NCBI GenBank assembly: GCA_964396185.1
Contig: CAYNEI010000021.1
Coordinates: forward strand, 1-38,939
Direction: 5' to 3'
Length of the DNA stretch: 38,939 nucleotides
Source: CAYNEI01 sp964396185
GTDB taxonomy: Archaea > Thermoplasmatota > SW-10-69-26
The notes under the pieces were generated by a model. The model saw only the letters and a program-made list of their open reading frames with translations, was not told where the DNA came from and ran no database searches. The translations under genes were made by a program, and so were the position numbers. Shown here one piece after another: positions 30,662 to 38,006 of the stretch (position 1 is its first letter; each line of letters opens with the position of its first letter).

Positions 30662-31711
30662 ATGGACAACCGCCAGGGCGCCCCGCTGGATGGGGTGCGC
30701 GTGCTCGAGTTCGCCCAGCTTTTCCCCGGGCCGTACGCTGGCTTGGTGCTGGCCAGCCTCGGCGCTGAGGTCATCAAGGTCGAGCCCCCAACCGGGGACC
30801 CGACGCGCAGCGTGCCCCCGTTCGTCGAACAAAGTGGCGGCGGTGCGGGCGCGGTCTTCTGCGCGCTCAATCGATGCAAGCGCAGCGTCGTGCTCGACCT
30901 CAAGCAGGACCAGGCCGTCGAGACCTTCCACGAGCTCGCCCGGTCAGCCAGGATCGTGCTCGACGGGTACCGCGCGGGCGTGGCCGAGCGCCTGGGCGTC
31001 GGCTTCGACCAGCTGGCCGAGGACCGCGACGACCTGGTCCACGTCTCCCTCACGGGCTTCGGCGCCGAGGGCCCGCTGGCCCAGGAGCCTGGCCACGACA
31101 TCACCTACCAAGCCTGGATGGGCGGCATCGATCCTGGAACGCCCCACCCGCCCAACCTCCCCACAGCGGATGCGTCCTCCGGGCTCTGGGCTGCGCTGCT
31201 GGCTGTGGCTCACCTCCGGCTCGCTGGCAACCACAGGCTCGACACCTCCCTGGCCGGGTCGCTGGCAGCCAGCACGCTCATCCAGAACAGCCAAGCCCTG
31301 CAAGGTGCCCCCAACCCGCTCACCGGCGCGCTTCCAGGCTACCAGGTCTACGCATGCGCCGAGGGTGAGCTGCTCGCCCTGGGCGCGCTCGAACCTGGCT
31401 TCTGGCGGGCAGCCTGCAGGGTGCTCGGGGATCCCACTCTCGAGCAACAAGGCCACCCGCCGGACCCAGAGCCCAGCGCCAGAGAACGCCTGGCCGAGCA
31501 CTTGGCCACCCAGCCACGCCCGCATTGGCTGCGCACATTCAGAGAGGCCGGCGTGCCATGTGCGCCCGTGCGCTCCTCCGAGGAAGCCGTCGCCAAGCCC
31601 CTGGAGCTCTCGAGCTGGGATCCACCCGGCGCGTCCACGCGAGAGGACCTGACTGGCGCTCCAGGCTTGGGGGAGCACACGGGCGAGGTCCTCGACGAGC
31701 TTACGCGTTGA
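30662..31711 (+). CDS. class III CoA-transferase
   Basis: A 349-aa family III (CaiB/BaiF, formyl-CoA transferase-like) enzyme that moves CoA between carboxylic acids. It begins GVRVLEFAQLFPGPYAGLVLASLGAEVIKVE, the hallmark start, followed by LNRCKRSVVLDLK. The active-site Asp is expected in PTADASSGLWAALLA near residue 165. Overall it resembles alpha-methylacyl-CoA racemase/CoA-transferases (LVHVSLTGFGAEGPLAQEPGHDITYQA), and a racemase role for branched fatty acids cannot be excluded. Its 3' end overlaps the convergent HADH gene by 11 bp. Together these suggest acyl-CoA metabolism. Confidence 0.92.
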   Translation: MDNRQGAPLDGVRVLEFAQLFPGPYAGLVLASLGAEVIKVEPPTGDPTRSVPPFVEQSGGGAGAVFCALNRCKRSVVLDLKQDQAVETFHELARSARIVLDGYRAGVAERLGVGFDQLAEDRDDLVHVSLTGFGAEGPLAQEPGHDITYQAWMGGIDPGTPHPPNLPTADASSGLWAALLAVAHLRLAGNHRLDTSLAGSLAASTLIQNSQALQGAPNPLTGALPGYQVYACAEGELLALGALEPGFWRAACRVLGDPTLEQQGHPPDPEPSARERLAEHLATQPRPHWLRTFREAGVPCAPVRSSEEAVAKPLELSSWDPPGASTREDLTGAPGLGEHTGEVLDELTR

Positions 31712-33275
31712 GGACCTCGGTGATCTCGCTCTGGCTCACGGTGGTCACCTGCGAGAGCACCTGGTGGATCGCCTTGTCCACCAACCGAGGGTGGGCCACT
31801 GCGTCCACGAGTTCGAGCAGGATGGCTCGCGTGGCAGGCACGGGCCGGTCGATGCCGATGGCCGCGTCCACCCGGGCCACGCGCCGCCTGCACGCCCGGG
31901 CCACGCTCATGGCGCCATCACCCAGGGGGCCGTGGAGCAGGGCCACGGACTCGGTCTTCCGCAGGGCATCCAGCGAGGCATCGGGGACGCGGCCTTGCTG
32001 GGGGTTGAGGAAGTAGCGGCCTTCACCGACCAGGATCAGCGGGCCGTCGATCTCCCAGGCCGCCGAGGCGAACGCGTCCAGGGCAGCGCCCTCCAGGAGG
32101 TTGCCCTTGTGGCTGCCCGTGAACCGGATCAGCGTCACATCACCCGCACGCTGGACCTCGATGCCTTGGTCGATCTCCGGGAGATCGATGTCGTCCAGGG
32201 GGCCCAGCTCGATGTCGTTGGCCTCAGCGATCTCGACGACGTCCTCGAAGCCCTTCTCGAGGACGAGCTGGAAGGGGCCACCGGGCATGTTCGTGCCCAG
32301 GCGCAGCATGCGGTCGACTTGGCTGGCGGTGGCCACACTCTCGTCGACCACCTCTGCAGCCTCTACGAGCATGGGGATGAGCAGGGGCCAGGGATCGGTG
32401 GCCTCCACCTCTTCGGGTCGTCCGCTGGGCCCGTACCAGCCCTCCTTGGCCTTGCGCCCAAGCTTCTCCTCGGCGACGAGGTTCTTGAGGCTGGATGGGA
32501 CATCGTCCCAGATCCGCTCGCCGACTTGTGCGACCCGGTCCAAGCCGATGGTGTCCATGAGCTCGAAGGGTCCTTGTCGGAACCCGAGCTCGCGGAACCC
32601 GGCATCGACAGCGGCGACCTCGAGGTCCTCGCTCTGCTCGGCCACGGTGTGGAACAGCCGGGCCAGCACGCGCGTGATGGCGAACCCTGGGGCATCCCCG
32701 TCGAGGGTGACCGCTTCGTAGCCGACCCCCTCGACGAAGGCCTTGGCGCGGTCTACGGTCCCCTGGCTCGTCTGGCTGCTGGGCACGATCTCGGCCACGG
32801 GCATGGGTCGCCCGAGGTCGTAGAAGTGGGTTCCGACGATCCGGTCGGCGTGCTCGTTGCCTTCGGACACCTCGGCGACGCTGAACAGCGAGGTTGCCGT
32901 TGCCATGACGGTTTCCTCGGTGGTTTCAGCGAGCTTGCGGAAGGCGTCTTGTTTGAGCTTCAGGGTCTCGGGGAGGGCCTCGATGATGAACCCTGCGTCG
33001 GCGGTGGCCTCTTTGAGGCTCGTGGTGGTGGTCAAGCCATCCAGGAACTTGTCCACCTCGTCGTGGAGTAGGCCCTTGCGCTCCAGCGAGCGGAGCCGGT
33101 CAGCGACGCGATCGCGCGCACGTTGTCGCCGCTCGGACTTCGTGTCGACGATGCGGACTGGGTGGCCGAAATGGAGGGCAAGCGCGGTGAGTGAAAGACC
33201 GGAGTCTCCTGCTCCGATGATGGCCACCGGCTCGAGCTCGGGTGGCCAGTAGCTATCCTTGGGACGGACGTCCAT
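31701..33275 (-). CDS. 3-hydroxyacyl-CoA dehydrogenase with short crotonase-like tail
   Basis: 524 aa. The N-terminal part is an NAD-dependent 3-hydroxyacyl-CoA dehydrogenase: VAIIGAGDSGLSLTALALHFG (Rossmann), a helical insert, then IVGTHFYDLGRPMPVAEIVP with the catalytic His. The C-terminal HADH domain starts at APGFAITRVLARLFHTVAEQ, where the usual Asn-Arg is Thr-Arg. Residues after about 370 (VTLIRFTGSHKGNLLEGAALDAFASAAWE) look like a crotonase but are only about 150 residues, without both oxyanion Gly or catalytic Glu pairs that I can identify, so hydratase activity is doubtful. ATG 33275 lies about 29 nt from a TATA element (33301-33308): probably leaderless. The role is beta-oxidation. 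Confidence 0.9.
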   Translation of the reverse strand: MDVRPKDSYWPPELEPVAIIGAGDSGLSLTALALHFGHPVRIVDTKSERRQRARDRVADRLRSLERKGLLHDEVDKFLDGLTTTTSLKEATADAGFIIEALPETLKLKQDAFRKLAETTEETVMATATSLFSVAEVSEGNEHADRIVGTHFYDLGRPMPVAEIVPSSQTSQGTVDRAKAFVEGVGYEAVTLDGDAPGFAITRVLARLFHTVAEQSEDLEVAAVDAGFRELGFRQGPFELMDTIGLDRVAQVGERIWDDVPSSLKNLVAEEKLGRKAKEGWYGPSGRPEEVEATDPWPLLIPMLVEAAEVVDESVATASQVDRMLRLGTNMPGGPFQLVLEKGFEDVVEIAEANDIELGPLDDIDLPEIDQGIEVQRAGDVTLIRFTGSHKGNLLEGAALDAFASAAWEIDGPLILVGEGRYFLNPQQGRVPDASLDALRKTESVALLHGPLGDGAMSVARACRRRVARVDAAIGIDRPVPATRAILLELVDAVAHPRLVDKAIHQVLSQVTTVSQSEITEVLNA

Positions 33276-33300
33276 GTTGGAGGCGACTATGGCTACCCCC

Positions 33301-33344
33301 CTAAATAGGGTTCGGCCAGCGCAACCTGACAGCACCACCTGTCA
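33301..33344. promoter_or_regulatory. divergent promoter with TGACAG-N6-CTGTCA operator
   Basis: CTAAATAG (33301-33308) reads as a TATA box on either strand and suits the HADH ATG at 33275. A perfect inverted repeat TGACAG (33327-33332) / CTGTCA (33339-33344), separated by CACCAC, lies where a rightward transcript would start (about 33330). A dimeric repressor site controlling HADH and/or trpS is inferred. Confidence 0.5.
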
Positions 33345-33362
33345 ACGTCCGACAACGAAGAG

Positions 33363-34772
33363 GTGAACCCTTCATATGGGTGCGGCGCTTTGGCCGCGGC
33401 GTTGCAGATCGACCCGTGGTCCGCGCACCAGTTCACCGACTACGCTCGCCTGCGCGACGAGTTCGGCATCGAGGCCTTCGATGAGGCCCTTGAGCAGCTT
33501 GAGGACCCGCCTCCGATCTTCCGCCGGGGCGTGGTGTTCGGGCACCGTGGGTTCGACACCGTGCTCCGCGCGATCCGCCTGGGTGAGCCCTGGGTGGTGC
33601 TCACGGGCCTCATGCCCAGCGGCAGCATGCACATGGGCCACAAGATGGTCATCGACCAGGTCACCTACTTCCAGGAGCTCGGCGCCGAGGTCTTCCTGGC
33701 GGTGGCGGATCTGGAGTCGTACGCCACCCGCGGCATGAGCCTCGAGCAGGGCCGCGAGCTGGCCATCGAGGAGTACGCCCGCAACTACCTCGCCCTCGGG
33801 CTCGACCCCGACCAAGCCCAGGTTTACTTCCAATCCCGACGCAGGGAGGTCCAGCAGCTCGCCTTCCTGCTCGGCAAGCGTGTCAACTGGTCCACGTTCC
33901 AAGCCGTCTACGGCTTCGATGGTGAGACCACCATGAGCCACGCCCACGCGCCCTTGGTCCAAGCAGCCGACATCCTGCACCCCCAGCTCCCTGAACACGG
34001 GGGCCCGCGCCCGGTGCTCGTCCCCGTGGGCGTCGACCAGGACCCCCACATCCGGTTGACCCGGGATCTGGCCAACGCCACCCGGCTCTTCTCCATCAAG
34101 CAGACCGACAAGGGCCTGGGCATCTTCGTCAAGGTCGAGGAGGACGACGCCAACCTCGCACGCGTGGCTCGCCACGAGGGCATCGCGGAGGGGGACACCG
34201 TCGAGCACCTCATCGAGCGCGCCAGCAAGTTACTTGACGAGCTCGGTTTCGCCGATTTGGAGGCCAACGTCGGTTACCGCGCGCTCTACGCGACGGGTGC
34301 GAGCATCCGGGACAAGAACGTCGTCGATGTTCCCCTGGCCAAGCTCGAGCAGGCCGTTGGCGAGCTCGGGTTCGTCGCACCTGCCTCCACCTACCACCGG
34401 TTCATGAGCGGGCTCACCGGCGACAAGATGAGCTCCAGCGAGCCGGCCTCGGCGCTGTTCCTCACGGACGACCGGTCCACGGCCGAGGACAAGCTTAGCA
34501 AAGCCAAGACGGGTGGGCGCGCCACGGCCGACGAGCAGCGCCGGCTCGGGGCCAACCCGTACGTTTGCCCGGTCTTCGAGATGTACCTCTACCATCTCAT
34601 GCCCGAGGACGAGGATCTCAAGGACATCGAGGCCAAGTGCTCGGGCGGCGAGATCCTGTGCGGCGAGTGCAAGGGTATCGCCAAGGAGCTGGCCACCCAG
34701 CTCCTGGCCGACCACCAGGCGGGCCGCGAGGCGGCTGGTAAGGATCTCGAGACCCTCGTGAGGGATGCCTGA
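33363..34772 (+). CDS. trpS: tryptophanyl-tRNA synthetase
   Basis: Archaeal/eukaryotic-type TrpRS, 469 aa, class I. The HIGH-equivalent is PSGSMHMGHK, the KMSKS-equivalent is GDKMSSSEP, with VPVGVDQDPHIRLTRD between. The C-terminus carries the archaeal CSGGEILCGECKGIAKELA segment. The reading frame opens at GTG 33363. The best ribosome-binding-site/ATG pair (GAGGTGA at 33360-33366, ATG 33376) is in another frame, so the true start is uncertain (GTG 33363, TTG 33390 or TTG 33402) or a base is missing. Its stop overlaps the pheS ATG by 1 nt, so the two synthetases form one operon. Confidence 0.94.
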   Translation: MNPSYGCGALAAALQIDPWSAHQFTDYARLRDEFGIEAFDEALEQLEDPPPIFRRGVVFGHRGFDTVLRAIRLGEPWVVLTGLMPSGSMHMGHKMVIDQVTYFQELGAEVFLAVADLESYATRGMSLEQGRELAIEEYARNYLALGLDPDQAQVYFQSRRREVQQLAFLLGKRVNWSTFQAVYGFDGETTMSHAHAPLVQAADILHPQLPEHGGPRPVLVPVGVDQDPHIRLTRDLANATRLFSIKQTDKGLGIFVKVEEDDANLARVARHEGIAEGDTVEHLIERASKLLDELGFADLEANVGYRALYATGASIRDKNVVDVPLAKLEQAVGELGFVAPASTYHRFMSGLTGDKMSSSEPASALFLTDDRSTAEDKLSKAKTGGRATADEQRRLGANPYVCPVFEMYLYHLMPEDEDLKDIEAKCSGGEILCGECKGIAKELATQLLADHQAGREAAGKDLETLVRDA

Positions 34773-36310
34773 TGGGCATCGAGGAGACGCTCACCAACGA
34801 AGAGAAGCGCGTGCTCAAGGCCCTGGAAGCCGCTGGCGGTCCAGCCGAGCCGGAAGCGTTGCTCGAAGCCACGGGCCTGGACGAGCTCGTCGAGGTCATG
34901 AACGCGGCCTCCTGGCTGGAGGGCAAAGGCCTGGTGCGGACCACCGAGGAGATGCACCACATCTACGAGCTCGACGACGAGGGCCGCCGCTGCCTCGACG
35001 AGCAGCTCCCGGAACGCCGCGCCCTGCGTTTGATCCACGAGGCCGGCGGCGAGCTGGCCATGCAGGAGCTCACCAGCCACGAGGCCCTGGCCCCGCACGA
35101 GCGAGGCGTGGCCGTGGGTCAGCTCAAGGACAAGGCGCTGATCGAGATCGACCAGGGAACCGTGCGCTTGACCCCCGAGGGAGAAGCCGCGGCCACTGGC
35201 GAGTTACCCGAGGAACCTATCCTCGACGCGCTGCGCGACGGTGGCGTGGAGGACACCGAGCTCGAAGCGATCCACGCAGCGGGGTTCGAGCACTTCCGCC
35301 AGCGCCCTCACCTGTTCAAGCGTCGCGATGTCCCTGTGCGCCGCGTCGAGCTCACCCCCAAGGGCCAAGCGCTCGACATCCAGGGTCTCGAGCTCACCGA
35401 GCAGATCGCCCAGATCACGCCCCAGGTTCTGCGCGAGGGCACCTGGAAAACCGCCCAGGTTCGCCCCTACGACGTGCAAGCCTTCGCGCCAGCCGCCTAC
35501 CCCGGCAAGCGCCACCCCATGCGTGACTTGATCGAGGCCATCCGCCGCATCTTCCTCGAGATGGGGTTCACGGAGATCGGGGGCGACTACGTGCGCACCG
35601 CGTTCTGGAACCTGGATGCCCTGTTCATCCCCCAGGACCACCCGGCCCGCGAGATGCAGGACACCTTCTACCTCACCGAGCCAGAACGCGCACCCCTCCG
35701 GGGTGACCAACCGTGGCCAGACGAGCTGGTGGACACGGTCAAGGCCGTCCACGAGAGCGGAGGGGAGACGGGCTCCAAGGGGTGGGGTGGCACGTGGAGC
35801 GAGGACGAGGCCAGCCAGCTGCTCCTGCGCACCCACACCACCGTGGACACCATCAGCCATCTTGCCAACCACCCCGGTGCTCCACAGCGCGTCTTCGAGG
35901 TGGGCCGGGTGTTCCGCAACGAGCGCGTGGACGCCACGCACTTGCCCGAGTTCCACCAGGTCGAGGGAATCGTGGTCGAACCCGGCGCGAACCTGGACAT
36001 GCTCATCGGGCTCCTGAGGACCTTCTACGTCAAGATGGGCTTCGAGGACGTGCGCGTGCGCCCGGCCTACTTCCCGTACACCGAGCCCAGCCTCGAGGTC
36101 GAAGCCCTGTACAACGGCGAGTGGCTTGAGCTCGGTGGGGCCGGCATCTTCCGGCCCGAGGTCACCGAACCCCTGGGCGTCGAGCACCCCGTGCTCGCAT
36201 GGGGTCTGGGTCTCGAGCGCCTGGCCATGCTCGTGCTCGGCTTGGACGACATCCGCCAGCTCTACATGAGCGACATCGACTGGCTGCGCAAGGCGCCCAT
36301 GCTTTGGTAA
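34772..36310 (+). CDS. pheS: phenylalanyl-tRNA synthetase alpha chain
   Basis: Archaeal/eukaryotic-type PheRS alpha subunit, 512 aa. Residues 1-170 contain winged-helix DNA/tRNA-binding modules (RVLKALEAAGGPAEPEALLEA; LRLIHEAGGELAMQEL). The class II catalytic core follows: motif 1 at HPMRDLIEAIRRIFLEMGF, motif 2 at RVFEVGRVFRNERVDATHLPEFHQVEG and motif 3 at PVLAWGLGLERLAMLVLG. It is coupled to trpS. The beta chain gene pheT, often adjacent in archaea, is not present here; the next gene is a convergent vapC. Confidence 0.96.
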   Translation: MGIEETLTNEEKRVLKALEAAGGPAEPEALLEATGLDELVEVMNAASWLEGKGLVRTTEEMHHIYELDDEGRRCLDEQLPERRALRLIHEAGGELAMQELTSHEALAPHERGVAVGQLKDKALIEIDQGTVRLTPEGEAAATGELPEEPILDALRDGGVEDTELEAIHAAGFEHFRQRPHLFKRRDVPVRRVELTPKGQALDIQGLELTEQIAQITPQVLREGTWKTAQVRPYDVQAFAPAAYPGKRHPMRDLIEAIRRIFLEMGFTEIGGDYVRTAFWNLDALFIPQDHPAREMQDTFYLTEPERAPLRGDQPWPDELVDTVKAVHESGGETGSKGWGGTWSEDEASQLLLRTHTTVDTISHLANHPGAPQRVFEVGRVFRNERVDATHLPEFHQVEGIVVEPGANLDMLIGLLRTFYVKMGFEDVRVRPAYFPYTEPSLEVEALYNGEWLELGGAGIFRPEVTEPLGVEHPVLAWGLGLERLAMLVLGLDDIRQLYMSDIDWLRKAPMLW

Positions 36311-36322
36311 GGGTGCCGGCGT

Positions 36323-36727
36323 TCACGAGAGAACGGTCACGTCCAAGCCCATGGCATCGGCGATCGTTTCGAAGTCCCCGTCTCTTGTCACCAAGCGGTG
36401 GTTGCCGGCTGCAGCGATGCCCGCGATCATGACGTCCGGATGGCTCTTCACCGTCCCAAGACGAAGAAGCTCAGCCCGGATCCCTGCGGCTTGACGTGCT
36501 GCTGCCTCGTCGAAGCTTGCAAGGGGGAACCGGCTGGCGCTCCGCTCGAAGCGCTTGGCTTCCGACCGGGAGCCGGTGAACTGGAGCCCCGTCTCGATCT
36601 CGTACAACGCCGGGGTCGGGATCAACACAGGCTCCTGGCCCTCGTCGAGTCGATCGGCCAAGAGCACTGCCGTCTCCTCTCCCCGGAGGATATCGATCAA
36701 GATCGTCGTGTCCAGGACCGTTCCCAT
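36323..36727 (-). CDS. vapC: VapC-type PIN-domain toxin
   Basis: A 134-aa PIN-domain endoribonuclease. The four acidic positions are VLDTTILIDILRG (Asp 6), IPTPALYEIETGL (Glu), SHPDVMIAGIAA (Asp) and VTRDGDFETIAD (Asp pair). It lies 2 nt after the antitoxin stop. VapC toxins cleave initiator tRNA or rRNA and are held inactive by VapB. The pair sits between pheS and truA, both tRNA-function genes, but this may be chance. Confidence 0.93.
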   Translation of the reverse strand: MGTVLDTTILIDILRGEETAVLLADRLDEGQEPVLIPTPALYEIETGLQFTGSRSEAKRFERSASRFPLASFDEAAARQAAGIRAELLRLGTVKSHPDVMIAGIAAAGNHRLVTRDGDFETIADAMGLDVTVLS

Positions 36728-36729
36728 CG

Positions 36730-36963
36730 CTAGCCCCCCAGCCTGTCCCTTGCGAGCTCGCGGTCCTGGCGACGCATCTTCTCGACGACGGCGCGGAGCT
36801 CGCTCACCGCTGGTTCGTCGATCAACCCGACGAGGTCCGCGAGCTTCGGCTGGCTGGGGCCCAGAAGTCGGTGCACGACGTCCGAGAAGCTCTCACCCGA
36901 CTGTTTCTGGGCTTTGAGCTTCTCGTAGGCGTCCTCATCGAGGGAGATGGTCTTGCTGGCCAT
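36730..36963 (-). CDS. vapB: VapB-type antitoxin
   Basis: A 77-aa antitoxin of the archaeal UPF0330/DUF217 type. It begins MASKTISLDEDAYEKLKAQK, a short strand and helix like ribbon-helix-helix proteins, followed by SFSDVVHRLLG and a toxin-wrapping helix (VSELRAVVEKMRRQDRELAR). ATG 36963 is chosen because the domain starts exactly there and repeats typical of an autoregulated promoter lie just upstream. It probably binds those repeats alone or with VapC. Confidence 0.9.
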   Translation of the reverse strand: MASKTISLDEDAYEKLKAQKQSGESFSDVVHRLLGPSQPKLADLVGLIDEPAVSELRAVVEKMRRQDRELARDRLGG

Positions 36964-37000
36964 GTACCTGTGTCTGTGTATCTGTGTACTCTTGCTTAAG
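36964..37000 (-). promoter_or_regulatory. vapBC promoter with repeated CTGTGT
   Basis: CTGTGT occurs three times (36968-36973, 36974-36979, 36982-36987; plus strand), flanked by GTAC at 36964-36967 and 36986-36989. GCTTAAG at 36994-37000 is the likely TATA element. The repeats lie between TATA and start codon, where an autorepressor would block transcription. Confidence 0.5.
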
Positions 37001-37077
37001 CCTTCGCCTGCGGCCCAACCGCATCCAGCACCCCCGCGCTCGCCTGCGGCAGTGCCGTGTAAGCGGGGGAAAGCCTC

Positions 37078-37923
37078 ATGGCCGGCAGCCGGTTCCCTTG
37101 CCTCGTGAGCGTCCGGCGTGTTCTCCTCCGTCTGGCCTTCGATGGCCACCAGTTCCGCGGCACCCAGCGCCAGCCGCACAAGCAGACGGTCAACGACGCC
37201 ATCCTCGGTGCACTGGACGAGGTCGACCTCCTTGCACCTGACCCGCACCTGCGCGCGCAAGGCCGCAAGGACAGCCGCGCCAGCGCGCGCGACTACCCCA
37301 TCGCCCTCGATGTGACCTCCGATCTGGCCACGATCGCGCGCGCCCTGGCTGGAGCCACGACAGGCATCGTCCCCTGGGCCGGAGCCGTTGTCGAGGAGGG
37401 CTACGATCCGCGAACCGAGGCCAAGGCCAGAACGTACCGTTACATCCTCACTGGCCTGGCTGACACCGATGCCAAGGCCACGATCCAAGCCTGGCGCGCC
37501 TTCGAGGGCACCCACGACTTCTCTGAGTTCGCCCGCCTGCGCCCCAAGATGCGCGTGCAGGACCCGGTGCGCACCATGCAGGCCGCAGACGGTTGGATGG
37601 AGGACGGGGCGCTCGTTCTCGAGGTGACCGGAGAGAGCTTCCTCTGGAACCAAGTGCGCCGGATGGCCGGGGCAGCCCACAGCGTCGGCACAGGCCGCCT
37701 CCCGCTCGACCGGCTCGAACAGGCCCTCCATGGTGACCCCCTGGGCGACCATGTCAAGCTGCCAGCAGAGGGTCTCGTGCTCCACCGCGTCGAGCTCCCG
37801 CTAGAGACCCCACCACTCCTGCAGGCGCGCCGCATCGCGCTTGAGCGCCTGGCGGCCGAGCGAGCCCGCGCCCACCAACGCGTCTGCGTGCTCGACGCGA
37901 TCGAGCCCCCCCTGGACGCGTGA
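37078..37923 (+). CDS. truA: tRNA pseudouridine synthase A
   Basis: 281-aa TruA-family enzyme converting U38-40 of the anticodon arm to pseudouridine. Seen are VLLRLAFDGHQFRGTQRQPHKQTVNDAI (family start), the catalytic Asp in QGRKDSRASA (usual GRTDxGVxA, so the loop is diverged), ARTYRYIL, FEGTHDFSEFA and FLWNQVRRMAGA. ATG 37078 has GGGGGA upstream; GTG 37105 would give a shorter N-terminus starting right before the first strand. It is monocistronic and convergent with the ALDH gene. Confidence 0.92.
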   Translation: MAGSRFPCLVSVRRVLLRLAFDGHQFRGTQRQPHKQTVNDAILGALDEVDLLAPDPHLRAQGRKDSRASARDYPIALDVTSDLATIARALAGATTGIVPWAGAVVEEGYDPRTEAKARTYRYILTGLADTDAKATIQAWRAFEGTHDFSEFARLRPKMRVQDPVRTMQAADGWMEDGALVLEVTGESFLWNQVRRMAGAAHSVGTGRLPLDRLEQALHGDPLGDHVKLPAEGLVLHRVELPLETPPLLQARRIALERLAAERARAHQRVCVLDAIEPPLDA

Positions 37924-37969
37924 AGGCGAGCGCGGCTTCGCTCCACCTACGGCCTGCCGACCGCGCGTC

Positions 37970-37993
37970 GACCGCGGCCGTCAGGCCGCGGTC
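37970..37993. terminator. GC hairpin between convergent genes
   Basis: GACCGCGGCC-GTCA-GGCCGCGGTC, a 10-bp perfect stem between the convergent truA and ALDH genes. The core GGCC-NNCA-GGCC matches hairpins at 7937, 8189 and 19250, so it may be a member of a dispersed family as well as a terminator. Confidence 0.55.
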
Positions 37994-38006
37994 CGCTGCA
38001 GAGGCG

